The notes under the pieces were generated by a model. That model saw only the letters and a list, made by a program, of their open reading frames with translations. It had not been told where the DNA came from and made no database searches. A stretch of 33,050 nt of DNA from an uncultured Odoribacter sp. (GTDB lineage: Bacteria; Bacteroidota; Bacteroidia; Bacteroidales; Marinifilaceae), in the NCBI GenBank assembly GCA_944321145.1, contig CALUKF010000035.1:1-33050 (forward strand). The letters run 5' to 3'. Both the position numbers and the translations under genes were made by a program. Below, piece after piece: positions 1 to 7,942 of the stretch; the first letter of the stretch is position 1; every line of letters starts with the position of its first letter.

Positions 1-600
1 GAGATGAAGAAGGAGGACACGGGGCTTCGCACGGAGACCTTGGAGCATGCGTTGAAGCTGTTCAACCGCGTGACCACCGACTTGCTGCTGAACGGCTTCG
101 CGGTGAACACGGGGCTGTTCCATGCCGTGCCGCAATTCCGGGGCGTCATCGAGAACGGGGCGTGGAACCCGGAGAAAAACTCCATCTACGTCTCTTTCAC
201 GCAGGACAAGGAATTGCGCGAGGCGATTGCCGAGACGTCGGTGAACATCCTGGGCGACAAGGCGTCGGGCATGTACATCTCCGGCGTGAAGGATGCCGCG
301 ACGCAGGCGACGGACGGCACGGCGACCCTCGGGCGGAACTTCATCATTACGGGCAGGCTGCTCAAGATTGCGGGCGACGACCCGAAGGTGGGCATCACCT
401 TCCGCAATGAGGATACAGGCGAGACTGCCCTCACCGCTGACATGATTTCGGTGAACAACCCCTCGCAGCTGGTCATCCTCATCCCGACCGACCTCGCGCC
501 GGGCGAGTACACGCTGACTATCACGACGCAACATGCCGGTAGCAGCACGATGCTCAAAACGCCGCGCTCCGTGTCGCGCCAGATAGTCATCAACGGGTAA
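1..600 (+). CDS. HU-like DNA-binding protein with DUF4469 domain (5' partial)
   Basis: The reading frame is open from base 1 and ends with TAA at 598-600. The ATG at 4-6 is probably internal: Bacteroidetes proteins of this family normally have some 40 more N-terminal residues, so the true start should lie upstream of the window. The visible part has two pieces. The first (about residues 1-95 from the ATG) resembles the HU-like domain of these proteins (TLEHALKLFNRVTTDLL, then AETSVNILG). The second (about 108-198) starts at NFIITGRLLKIAGDDPKVGI and ends in TPRSVSRQIVING, as in the C-terminal DUF4469 immunoglobulin-like domain. The family is thought to bind DNA; its targets are unknown. It is followed six bases later by a palindromic repeat array. 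Domain assignment is by recognition and fairly sure; cellular role is not known. Confidence 0.85.
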   Translation, partial: EMKKEDTGLRTETLEHALKLFNRVTTDLLLNGFAVNTGLFHAVPQFRGVIENGAWNPEKNSIYVSFTQDKELREAIAETSVNILGDKASGMYISGVKDAATQATDGTATLGRNFIITGRLLKIAGDDPKVGITFRNEDTGETALTADMISVNNPSQLVILIPTDLAPGEYTLTITTQHAGSSTMLKTPRSVSRQIVING

Positions 601-605
601 ATCCC

Positions 606-689
606 TACTGAGGTCCAGTATAACTCTATACTGACATTCAGTAGGGCTCTATACTGAGGTTCAGTATAGGTCTATACTGGACTCCAGTA
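606..689. repeat. Four tandem 23-bp units, each with palindrome TACTG-N5-CAGTA
   Basis: TACTG-N5-CAGTA occurs at 606-620, 629-643, 652-666 and 675-689, an exact 23 bp period. The 8-bp spacers are taactcta, gggctcta and taggtcta. The 10 arm bases are invariant in all four copies, while the five central bases and the spacers vary. The array lies between the HU-like gene and the AAA-ATPase gene and stops 70 bp before the -7 box. Function unknown: multi-copy operator, nucleoid-protein site or RNA hairpins are all possible. Confidence 0.9.
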
Positions 690-696
690 GGAAAAT

Positions 697-724
697 AGTT
701 CTTTGACAGTTTGGGAAAAGGATA
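697..724 (+). repeat. 28-bp leader repeat, copy 1
   Basis: The stretch from 697 (starting agttctttgaca) to 724 recurs at 2424-2451 with a single mismatch (g at 709, a at 2436). Both copies lie roughly 80-95 bp upstream of an AAA-ATPase/PD-(D/E)XK gene. This suggests that gene and leader were duplicated together, or that the leader carries a shared regulatory site. Confidence 0.8.
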
Positions 725-730
725 GGGGCA

Positions 731-766
731 GCGGGATTGCATATCCCGCAAAATTGCGTACCTTTG
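731..766 (+). promoter_or_regulatory. Promoter of first AAA-ATPase gene with overlapping palindrome
   Basis: TTG at 737-739 and TACCTTTG at 759-766 are separated by 19 bp, matching the Bacteroidetes promoter form. A perfect palindrome, GCGGGAT-N5-ATCCCGC (731-749), covers the -33 TTG and most of the spacer, which is where a repressor would compete with polymerase. The -7 box ends 25 bp before the first ATG. The promoter is well supported by sequence; the operator role is inference. Confidence 0.65.
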
Positions 767-791
767 CAGTGTAACGTAAAAAATTGTAGCC

Positions 792-2384
792 ATGATGAAG
801 TATCCGATAGGCATCCAGAGTTTCGACAAAATCATTGAAGATGGTTATGTTTATGTGGACAAGACTGATTTGCTCTATAATCTTGTAAAGGGTGGGACTA
901 TTTACTTTTTAGGTCGTCCCCGGCGTTTCGGGAAAAGCCTTTTGGTCTCTACCTTGAAGCATTATTTCTTGGGGCATAAGGAATTGTTTAAAGGTTTGAA
1001 AATTGATAGTTTAGAGAAGGACTGGTTTGAATACCCCGTGTTCCATATCGACTTTAACGGTGTGGACTTTACGAAAGAAGGTGCATTGGAGCAGAAACTG
1101 GAAGGCTATGTGGCGACTTGGGAAAGGGAATATGGAAGCACTCCTCAATGGACAAATTTGGGCGACCGTTTTGTGTATGTGCTGAAACAAGCGCACGAAC
1201 GGACGGGGCGGCGTTGCGTGGTGCTGGTGGACGAATACGACAAGCCTCTGCTGGACGTGTTGGATTCGGGTGCAGAAGTTATTGTGGATAGCAACCGTGT
1301 TTTGCTGGAAGAGCGGAACCGGGAGGTGCTTCGGAGCTTCTACTCCACGTTCAAGGCGGCGGATGCGGACTTGCAGTTCGTGCTGCTGACGGGGGTGACG
1401 AAGTTTTCGCAGATTACGGTGTTCAGTGGCTTCAACCAGCCGAAGGATATCAGCATGGACGGGCGTTACGACACGCTTTGTGGCATCACGCAGGAGGAAC
1501 TGGAGTCTTATTTTGCCGGGCCGATAGCTGAGCTGGCAAAGGTGTACCGTTGCGACGTGCCGGAGATGAAGCGGCGGTTGAAACAACGGTATGACGGTTA
1601 CCACTTCAGCACCCAGCTGACGGACGTATATAACCCCTTCAGCATGCTGAATGTTTTCGATGCCTTGGAGATGCAGGACTATTGGTTCAGTTCGGGGACG
1701 CCGACTTACTTGGTGCGGTTGTTGAGTCACGCACAGGAGGGGTTGGACGAGATGACGGGGAAATACTACGAAAGGCAGGAATTTATTGATTACCGGGCAA
1801 CGGTGGAAAAGCCGCTTCCGATGATTTACCAGAGCGGTTACCTGACCGTCAAGGATTACAATTGGGAAGATGAAACTTTCCTTTTGGATTTTCCGAACAA
1901 CGAGGTGAAGAAAGGCTTTTTGACAGTTGTTGCCGCCAATTACCTGAATCCATCGGAAAGCACCGGGACTTTTGCAATCAGCCTGTCCAAGACGCTGAAA
2001 GCGGGAAATTTGGAAGAATTCCACAAGCTGCTGACAGCCTTTTTGGCAAGCATTCCTTACAGCATGCGTCGCAAGAACGATGAGCGGGAATGGGAGCGTT
2101 ACTTCCATTACACGTTCTACTTGATCCTGCGGCTAATGAGTCTTTACGTCGTGTACACGGAGAAGGAGCAAAGCCAAGGGCGTGTGGACTGCATTGTGGA
2201 GACGGACAAGTATGTCTATATTTTTGAGTTCAAATTAGACAGCACGGCAGCAGCCGCCTTGAAGCAAATCGAGGACAAGGGTTATGCTCGCCCCTACGAA
2301 GCGGACAGCCGCAAACTCTACAAAGTGGGCGTAAACTTCTCCTCAAAGACGGGCACCATCGACGATTGGAGCGTGATAGGTTAA
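792..2384 (+). CDS. AAA-ATPase-like protein with C-terminal PD-(D/E)XK nuclease domain (copy 1)
   Basis: A 530-residue cytoplasmic protein of the AAA-ATPase_like (PF09820) plus PDDEXK_9 (PF08011) architecture, which is abundant and multi-copy in gut Bacteroidales and has no settled function. The N-terminal signature YPIGIQSFDKII is followed by a P-loop, GRPRRFGKS (41-49), and a Walker B strand, VVLVDEYDKP (143-152). LLTGVTKFSQ (198-207) is a probable sensor segment. The C-terminal nuclease-like core shows GRVD (463-466), then E479-F-K481, the expected D...ExK residues. Length is normal for the family, so the gene looks intact. Two ATGs stand in tandem (792, 795) and either could be used. The next gene, starting 147 bp downstream, is a paralog with the same order of motifs. 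Proposed roles (mobile-element or stress linked) are guesses. Confidence 0.9.
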   Translation: MMKYPIGIQSFDKIIEDGYVYVDKTDLLYNLVKGGTIYFLGRPRRFGKSLLVSTLKHYFLGHKELFKGLKIDSLEKDWFEYPVFHIDFNGVDFTKEGALEQKLEGYVATWEREYGSTPQWTNLGDRFVYVLKQAHERTGRRCVVLVDEYDKPLLDVLDSGAEVIVDSNRVLLEERNREVLRSFYSTFKAADADLQFVLLTGVTKFSQITVFSGFNQPKDISMDGRYDTLCGITQEELESYFAGPIAELAKVYRCDVPEMKRRLKQRYDGYHFSTQLTDVYNPFSMLNVFDALEMQDYWFSSGTPTYLVRLLSHAQEGLDEMTGKYYERQEFIDYRATVEKPLPMIYQSGYLTVKDYNWEDETFLLDFPNNEVKKGFLTVVAANYLNPSESTGTFAISLSKTLKAGNLEEFHKLLTAFLASIPYSMRRKNDEREWERYFHYTFYLILRLMSLYVVYTEKEQSQGRVDCIVETDKYVYIFEFKLDSTAAAALKQIEDKGYARPYEADSRKLYKVGVNFSSKTGTIDDWSVIG

Positions 2385-2423
2385 TCCCGCAGCTCTCTTA
2401 TCCTTTTTCCTAAGTCAAAATAG

Positions 2424-2451
2424 AGTTCTTTGACAATTTGGGAAAAGGATA
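2424..2451 (+). repeat. 28-bp leader repeat, copy 2
   Basis: This is the second copy of the leader at 697-724, with one mismatch. Its end (ggaaaaggat, 2441-2450) is also nearly complementary to atcctttttcc at 2400-2410 just after the first ATPase gene, so a short stem could form across the junction. Confidence 0.75.
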
Positions 2452-2484
2452 TTTGGCTTGCTTGCCGGGAAAAACGGCGAGAAG

Positions 2485-2516
2485 TTGCCGTTGTTTCCGG
2501 AAAAGCCTTAACTTTG
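2485..2516 (+). promoter_or_regulatory. Promoter of second AAA-ATPase gene
   Basis: TAACTTTG at 2509-2516 fits the Bacteroidetes -7 box, and TTG at 2485-2487 lies 21 bp upstream of it. The -7 box ends 15 bp before the start codon at 2532, and a purine-rich aggaga lies between them. The copy therefore has its own promoter instead of relying on read-through from the first. Confidence 0.55.
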
Positions 2517-2531
2517 TGAGGAGAATTAAAA

Positions 2532-4091
2532 ATGCAAGACACTATGGGCAAGATTTATCCGGTAGGCATACAGAGTTTCGAGAGAATCCGCGAAGATGGA
2601 TACTATTACGTGGACAAGACCGAGTTGATTTATACGTTGGTGAAGACAGGACACTATTACTTCTTGAGCCGCCCGCGGCGGTTCGGGAAGAGCTTGTTGG
2701 TCTCCACGCTGGAGGCGTATTTCAAGGGGAAGAAGGAACTGTTTGCAGGGCTGGCGATGGAGCGGTTGGAACAGGAGTGGGCGGAGCATCCCGTGTTGCA
2801 CTTGGATTTGAACGCGCAGAAATACGAGAAGCCGGAGGATTTGGACAGCATTTTGAACAATGCCCTTTGCCGGTGGGAAAGCCTCTACGGGGCATCCCCC
2901 AGCGAGACTTCGTTGTCGCTGCGTTTCCAAGGGGTGGTGCAACGTGCTGCCGAGCAGTCGGGGCGCAATGCGGTGGTGTTGGTGGACGAGTACGACAAGC
3001 CGATGCTGCAAGCCATTGGCAACGAGGCGTTGCAGGCGGCATACCGCAGTACGCTGAAAGCCTTTTACGGAGTGCTGAAAAGTTGCGACCAGTATCTGCG
3101 CTTTGCCCTGCTGACGGGAGTGACCAAGTTCAGCAAGGTGAGCGTGTTCAGCGACTTAAACAATTTGAGTGACATTTCCATGTCCGCTCGTTTTTCCAGC
3201 CTTTGCGGCATTACGGAGCAGGAACTGTACCGTGATTTCGGAGAGGACATCCGGGAGTTGGGCGAGGCGAGGGGCATGACGGAGGAGGAGGCTGCCCGTT
3301 CGTTGAAGGAATGGTTCGACGGTTATCATTTTTCTGAAAACAGCGAAGACATCTACAATCCGTTCAGTTTGCTAAAAACTTTTTCAGAAAAGAAGTTCGG
3401 CAGCTATTGGTTTGAGACAGGGACGCCGACCTTCCTGGTGGAAGTGCTGAAGCGGAATCATTACGACTTGCACCGCCTGACGGAGGAGATGGCAACGGCA
3501 GACTCGCTTGCCGGCATCGACACGATGGAGAATGACCCTGTATCCTTGCTTTACCAGAGCGGCTACCTCACACTAAAAGGATATGACCGGGAGTTTCAGG
3601 TTTACCAGTTGGGGTTTCCGAACAAGGAGGTGGAGGAAGGTTTTGTCAAGTTCCTGTTGCCCCGCTATGCGACCCTCCGTGCCGGCAGTCCGGCATTTGA
3701 AATTACTAATTTCGTGAAGGACGTGCGGGGTGGCGATGTCGACGGCTTCCTGCGTCGTTTGCAGAGTTTCTTTGCCGACACGCCTTATGAACTGGCGCAG
3801 GACTTGGAGCTGCATTATGAAAACGTGCTGTTCATTGTCTTTAAGCTGCTGGGCTTCTACACGCGGGCGGAGTACCACACTTCGCAAGGGCGCGTAGACC
3901 TTGTGGTGCAGACCGACCGTTTCGTCTACGTGATGGAGTTCAAGCTGGACGGCACGGCAGAAGAGGCTTTGCAGCAGATTGAGGAACGGGGCTATGCCCG
4001 TCCCTTTGCATCTGACCCGCGCAAGCTTTACAAAATCGGCGTGAATTTCAGCAATGCCATCCGTGGTATTGAACGCTGGTTGGTGGAGTAA
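2532..4091 (+). CDS. AAA-ATPase-like protein with C-terminal PD-(D/E)XK nuclease domain (copy 2)
   Basis: A 519-residue paralog of the preceding gene with the same domain order. It has YPVGIQSFERI near the N terminus, a P-loop-like SRPRRFGKS (46-54), Walker B VVLVDEYDKP (148-157), LLTGVTKFSK (193-202), then GRVD (453-456) and E469-F-K471 of the nuclease-like fold. The first glycine of the P-loop is serine here and glycine in copy 1; both forms occur in the family. Divergence is high outside the motifs, so the duplication is old or the copies came separately. An alternative start is the ATG five codons in (2544), just before the conserved KIYPVGIQSF block. No nuclease activity can be claimed from sequence alone, but all core acidic and lysine residues are present. 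Confidence 0.9.
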   Translation: MQDTMGKIYPVGIQSFERIREDGYYYVDKTELIYTLVKTGHYYFLSRPRRFGKSLLVSTLEAYFKGKKELFAGLAMERLEQEWAEHPVLHLDLNAQKYEKPEDLDSILNNALCRWESLYGASPSETSLSLRFQGVVQRAAEQSGRNAVVLVDEYDKPMLQAIGNEALQAAYRSTLKAFYGVLKSCDQYLRFALLTGVTKFSKVSVFSDLNNLSDISMSARFSSLCGITEQELYRDFGEDIRELGEARGMTEEEAARSLKEWFDGYHFSENSEDIYNPFSLLKTFSEKKFGSYWFETGTPTFLVEVLKRNHYDLHRLTEEMATADSLAGIDTMENDPVSLLYQSGYLTLKGYDREFQVYQLGFPNKEVEEGFVKFLLPRYATLRAGSPAFEITNFVKDVRGGDVDGFLRRLQSFFADTPYELAQDLELHYENVLFIVFKLLGFYTRAEYHTSQGRVDLVVQTDRFVYVMEFKLDGTAEEALQQIEERGYARPFASDPRKLYKIGVNFSNAIRGIERWLVE

Positions 4092-4455
4092 GCCCGAATA
4101 TCCTTTTCAAAAGACGATACTTTTCTTGTTTCGGCAGACGTAAATCTGCCGGAATGAGTGCATTGTTTCTTGTCCTGATAGGCTTGCAGTCTGCCGGGCA
4201 AGGGCATGGGGAATTTCAAATTCCCTTCACCTAAGAGGCTGCATCGGAATTCCATACTCCCTCCCGGCTTCGCCGTACTCCCTCTATCTTAGAGGGAGAG
4301 CTTGATTGCCAATGCTTTTAAAGCTCCTCTCCTAAGATAGGGGAGGTGGCTGCGAAGCAGACGGAGGAGTATGACAAGCATTTGGGGCACAGCCCTGCGG
4401 ATATTTACGAATATGAATAACAGAAAATTTAGAGTATAAATTTAATAACAAGACG
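4092..4455. other. 364-bp gene-free gap holding hairpins and a dispersed element
   Basis: Besides the repeat element at 4237-4395, the gap has a hairpin CGGCAGA-N6-TCTGCCG (4132-4151) and a near-perfect palindrome GGGAATTT-c-AAATTCCC (4209-4225). Neither is followed by a T-run, so neither looks like an intrinsic terminator. No convincing promoter for the TldD-like gene was found in the AT-rich last 60 bp, and no coding frame is supported. Confidence 0.6.
4237..4395. repeat. REPIN/MITE-like multi-hairpin element, copy 1
   Basis: The core 4253-4373 begins CATACTCC and ends GGAGTATG. Inside are hairpins CGGC-TTC-GCCG (4265-4275), CTCCCTCTA-TCT-TAGAGGGAG (4278-4298), an opposed stem around 4324-4343 with loop AGA, and CTGC-GAA-GCAG (4350-4360). 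The two long stems have complementary loops and are mirror images, as in paired REP sequences. Weaker outer arms reach GGCTG (4237) and ACAGCCC (4389-4395). It carries no gene. A second copy lies at 10117-10280. Confidence 0.8.
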
Positions 4456-7400
4456 ATGATGAGAAAATTGAATTTGAAACTAAAAATTGTGCTGCTCTGC
4501 CTCCTTCCCTTGGGCGCGTTTGCCCAACGCGAGGACGCGCAGCTCATCGGCACGCTGAAAAGCGAGCTGGAGTACAGCTTCAAGGAATTGAAAAAACAGG
4601 ACGCCGCGCCCTACTACATGAGCTTCCGGGTGAACGACCTTTACAACGCCACCCTCACAAGCTCCTTCGGCGCGTCAGCAGGCTGCAACGAGACGAGGGG
4701 CAGGACTTTCGTGCCGCAAATCCGCCTGGGCAGCCCCGGGCTGGACAACTTCAAGTACACGGCCCAGGGCGGGCGCATGACCCGCACGGGGCAGGTGGAG
4801 CAAGGCGTGATGCTTCCCCTGGACAACGGGAACGCGGACGCGCTGAAGGAAGCCCTCTGGCGTGGCGTGCTCAGCCGCTACGACCATGCGGTGGAAGTGT
4901 GGGGGCAGACCCGTTCCCAGGCGAACGTGAGCGTGGCGGACGAGGACAAGGCTGGCTGCTTCTCAGAAGCCCCGGTGGAGAAATATTACGAGGAGCCGCT
5001 CCCCGCTGCAAAACGCCGCATCGACATGGCGGCATGGCAAAAGCGGCTGGACGAGATTTCCGCCGTATTCAAGTCCATGCCCGAACTGCAGCAGGGGATG
5101 GCATCCTTGACATTCGAGAGCAGCCGCACTTGGTTCGTGAACACCGAAGGCTCTGAAATCGTGCAGAACCGGGTGGCGGCGCGCATCGTGCTCATGGCGT
5201 CGCTGAAGGCGGACGACGGGATGGAGCTGCCCTTGAACAAGGACTATTTCGCCTTCGACCCGTCAGACCTCCCGGACAACGCTGCCATCATTGCCGACGC
5301 GCAGGACATGGTGGCACGGCTGAAAGCCCTGAAATCCGCGCCGGTTGCCGACCCCTTTACGGGTCCCGCCATCCTCTCCGGACCTGCGAGCGGCGTGTTC
5401 TTCCATGAAATCTTCGGGCACCGCCTGGAGGGCCACCGCTTGAAGACGGGCGGCCAGACCTTCAAGAAGATGGTGGGCGGGCAGGTGCTCCCGGCGGAGT
5501 TCGCCGTGTACTGCGACCCGACGCTCAGCCGCTACGCGGGCACCGACCTGAACGGGCACTACCTGTATGACGACGAAGGCGTGAAAGCGCGCCGTGTGGA
5601 CAACGTTGTGGGCGGCGTGCTGGAGGAATTCCTGATGAGCCGCGTGCCGCTGGACGGTTTCCCCGCGAGCAACGGGCACGGGCGCGCGACGGGCGGCGGC
5701 GACCCCGTGTCACGGCAGTCGAACCTCATCATCGAGACCTCCCATCCTTACAGCGAGGCAGAGCTCCGCGCCATGCTCATCGAGGATGCCAAGAAACAGG
5801 GCAAAGAATACGGCTACTACATCCGCACGGTGACGAGCGGCTTCACCTACACGGGCGAGGGCGGCAGCCTGAACTCCTTCAGCGTGACCCCGCTGGAAGT
5901 GTACCGCGTGTACGTGGACGGGCGCCCGGACGAGCTGGTGCGGGGCGTGGACCTGATCGGCACCCCGCTCTCCATGTTCGAGAACATCGTGGCTGCGGGC
6001 AACGACCCGTCGGTGTTCACCGGCTCCTGCGGCGCGGAATCCGGCTGGGTGCCTGTGACGACGGCATCCCCGATGATTTACGTGAGCCAGATCGAGACGC
6101 AGCGCCGCGCGCAGTCGCGCGACATCCCCGCCATCCTGCCCGCCCCGGAAGACAAACAGCTGGCATCCGTCAATGAAGACGACATCATTTTCACGGCGAT
6201 GCAGGACGAACTGGAGCGCAACCGGCAGCAACTCTCCCTGCCGGGCATGGCAAAGCCTTACTATATTTCTTACATCGCTGAACGCTACCGCCGCTTCCAG
6301 GTGACGGCATCGCTGGGGAGCGTGGTGAACACGGTCGACCTCCCTTGGCAGACGGCAGGGAGCGTGCAGCTGCTGGTGGGGAACTATGAACACAACAACG
6401 ACCTGCAATACGTCGCCCAGGTAATGCCCGCCGCCCTTCCGATGGAGGCGGACTACTACAACATCCGCCGGGGCTTCTGGGCGGCAACGGACGGGATGTA
6501 CCGCTACGCCCTGGGATACCAGGCACAGAAGGAAAATTACCTGAAATCGAACCCGCTGCCCGAGCCGCTGGCATCGCTTCCGGACATGCAGGAATTGCCT
6601 GCCGTGACCGACCTCCGGGAACGGGAGACGCCTTACGAGTACGACATTGAAAAACTGGAGCAATTGGCAGCCCGTCTTTCCGCTGTGTTCAAGGACTACA
6701 AGGACATCTTCAACAGCAGCGTGGTGGTGAACGGGACGGACATGACGGTCTACCGCCTGACGACGGAAGGCGTGAAGCTGAAACAGCCTGCCGGCATGGC
6801 AAGCGTCATCGTGTCGGTTGAAACGCGCACGGCGGACGGGACGACGCTGCGGGACACCTGGTCAGCATCGGCAGAGACCCCCGGCAAGCTGCCGGATGCG
6901 GGAGAACTGGAAAAGGAAATCCGCGCCTTTGCCGACCGGCTCATGGCACTGAAATCCGCTCCGCTGGTGGAGGAATACTACAATGGGGCGGTGCTCTTTG
7001 AGGACGGCGCAGCGGCGACGGCATTCAACCGGAACCTCCTGGCAGCAGGCGGGCTGATTGCCCAGCGGACGTTGCAGCCCACGTCGGGGATGCTGGAAGA
7101 CCTTTTCGGGCGCCAAGTAATCGACAGCCGCCTGACGGTAAAGAACCTCACCGGCTTGGAAGAATACAACGGCACGGAACTCTGGGGGCATTATGAAATA
7201 GACGCTGACGGCGTGAAGCCGGAAAAAGAGGCGGTGCTGGTGGAAGGCGGGGTGCTGAAGAAACTGCTGAACAGCCGCTACCCGACGCTGAAAGCTCCGG
7301 AGTCGACAGGCAGCATGCGTTTCATGGTGGAGCCGTCGCAGCCGACTGCCGTCCCGACCTTCGGCACGGTTCACATCTCGGTGGAGAAAGGCACCGCCCC

Positions 7401-7746
7401 GGAGAAAATGCGGAAAGCCTTGCAGAAGGCGGCAAAGGCTGCTGGGCAGGAGTATGCCTACATTGTGCGGCGCATCTCGGGATCGGTGTCCGAAGTCTTT
7501 AAATTCAACGTGAAAGATGGGACGGAGACGCAGGTGCGCGTGGCAAACCTTGCGGCGCCTTCGCTCTCGCAGTTGGAGGAACTGGGCGCCATCTCCACGG
7601 ACGAGCAGGTATGGAACCTTCAGCCGAACAGCTGCCCGATGTCATTCATCTGCCCGGACGGCATGATTGTGAATGACGTGGAAATCGCGCGTCCGACCCC
7701 GAAGACGGAAAAGGCACCGGCAATTCCTGCCCCGCAGCAGCGGTAA
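4456..7746 (+). CDS. Secreted double-length TldD/PmbA-family metallopeptidase-like protein
   Basis: The protein has 1096 residues with a signal peptide (MMRKLNLK..., hydrophobic core, likely cut after AFA near residue 23), so it should act in the periplasm or beyond. It contains two TldD/PmbA-type halves. In half 1 (about 25-560) the metal-binding motif HEIFGHRLE is intact (H317, E318, H322, E325). Half 2 (about 576-1085) starts with matching sequence (KPYYISYIAERY against APYYMSFRVNDL), but the motif position reads FNRNLL (about 857-862), so all ligands are lost. In bacteria such as E. coli, TldD carries the zinc motif and pairs with TldE/PmbA, which lacks it; this looks like that pair in one chain. 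An ATG three bases further in (4459) is equally possible as start. The gene ends before a terminator and appears monocistronic. Substrate unknown. Confidence 0.85.
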   Translation: MMRKLNLKLKIVLLCLLPLGAFAQREDAQLIGTLKSELEYSFKELKKQDAAPYYMSFRVNDLYNATLTSSFGASAGCNETRGRTFVPQIRLGSPGLDNFKYTAQGGRMTRTGQVEQGVMLPLDNGNADALKEALWRGVLSRYDHAVEVWGQTRSQANVSVADEDKAGCFSEAPVEKYYEEPLPAAKRRIDMAAWQKRLDEISAVFKSMPELQQGMASLTFESSRTWFVNTEGSEIVQNRVAARIVLMASLKADDGMELPLNKDYFAFDPSDLPDNAAIIADAQDMVARLKALKSAPVADPFTGPAILSGPASGVFFHEIFGHRLEGHRLKTGGQTFKKMVGGQVLPAEFAVYCDPTLSRYAGTDLNGHYLYDDEGVKARRVDNVVGGVLEEFLMSRVPLDGFPASNGHGRATGGGDPVSRQSNLIIETSHPYSEAELRAMLIEDAKKQGKEYGYYIRTVTSGFTYTGEGGSLNSFSVTPLEVYRVYVDGRPDELVRGVDLIGTPLSMFENIVAAGNDPSVFTGSCGAESGWVPVTTASPMIYVSQIETQRRAQSRDIPAILPAPEDKQLASVNEDDIIFTAMQDELERNRQQLSLPGMAKPYYISYIAERYRRFQVTASLGSVVNTVDLPWQTAGSVQLLVGNYEHNNDLQYVAQVMPAALPMEADYYNIRRGFWAATDGMYRYALGYQAQKENYLKSNPLPEPLASLPDMQELPAVTDLRERETPYEYDIEKLEQLAARLSAVFKDYKDIFNSSVVVNGTDMTVYRLTTEGVKLKQPAGMASVIVSVETRTADGTTLRDTWSASAETPGKLPDAGELEKEIRAFADRLMALKSAPLVEEYYNGAVLFEDGAAATAFNRNLLAAGGLIAQRTLQPTSGMLEDLFGRQVIDSRLTVKNLTGLEEYNGTELWGHYEIDADGVKPEKEAVLVEGGVLKKLLNSRYPTLKAPESTGSMRFMVEPSQPTAVPTFGTVHISVEKGTAPEKMRKALQKAAKAAGQEYAYIVRRISGSVSEVFKFNVKDGTETQVRVANLAAPSLSQLEELGAISTDEQVWNLQPNSCPMSFICPDGMIVNDVEIARPTPKTEKAPAIPAPQQR

Positions 7747-7814
7747 GGGAACTGCTGGCAGAAGCCCTTTCGCTAACAAACGAACTCTCTTGATTCTAAT
7801 AGTTTAAACCCTTT

Positions 7815-7851
7815 GCCCGGAAGTGGGAAACCGCTTCCGGGCATTTTGTTT
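7815..7851 (+). terminator. Intrinsic terminator after TldD-like gene
   Basis: GCCCGGAAG (7815-7823) pairs with CTTCCGGGC (7834-7842), with a 10-base loop, followed by attttgttt. The stem is GC-rich and the T-tract lies on the plus strand only, so it should stop transcripts from the TldD-like gene. The opposite-strand lpxH-type gene, which ends at 7943, would get no T-run from it. Confidence 0.8.
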
Positions 7852-7942
7852 GTGCAGGCAAAAAGGTGGCAACGCTATGGATTCGCTTGCTCTCCTCCGA
7901 ACCATCCCCGTTTCGACGACGTACAATCAACGTTTGCCGACG

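Noticed and set aside
606-689. Repeats with regular spacing considered as a CRISPR array
   Set aside because: The repeated palindrome is only 15 bp with 8-bp spacers that are too short and too alike, and no cas gene is near.
1011-2108. 365-residue minus-strand frame
   Set aside because: It is antisense to the first AAA-ATPase gene and has no recognisable domain or promoter.
792-4091. The two ATPases as a known antiphage defence system
   Set aside because: They have ATPase and nuclease-like motifs, but no accompanying defence genes, and the family is spread in many copies; nothing here supports a named system.
4132-4151. CGGCAGA hairpin as terminator after the second ATPase gene
   Set aside because: The stem is followed by gaatgagtg, with no U-tract.
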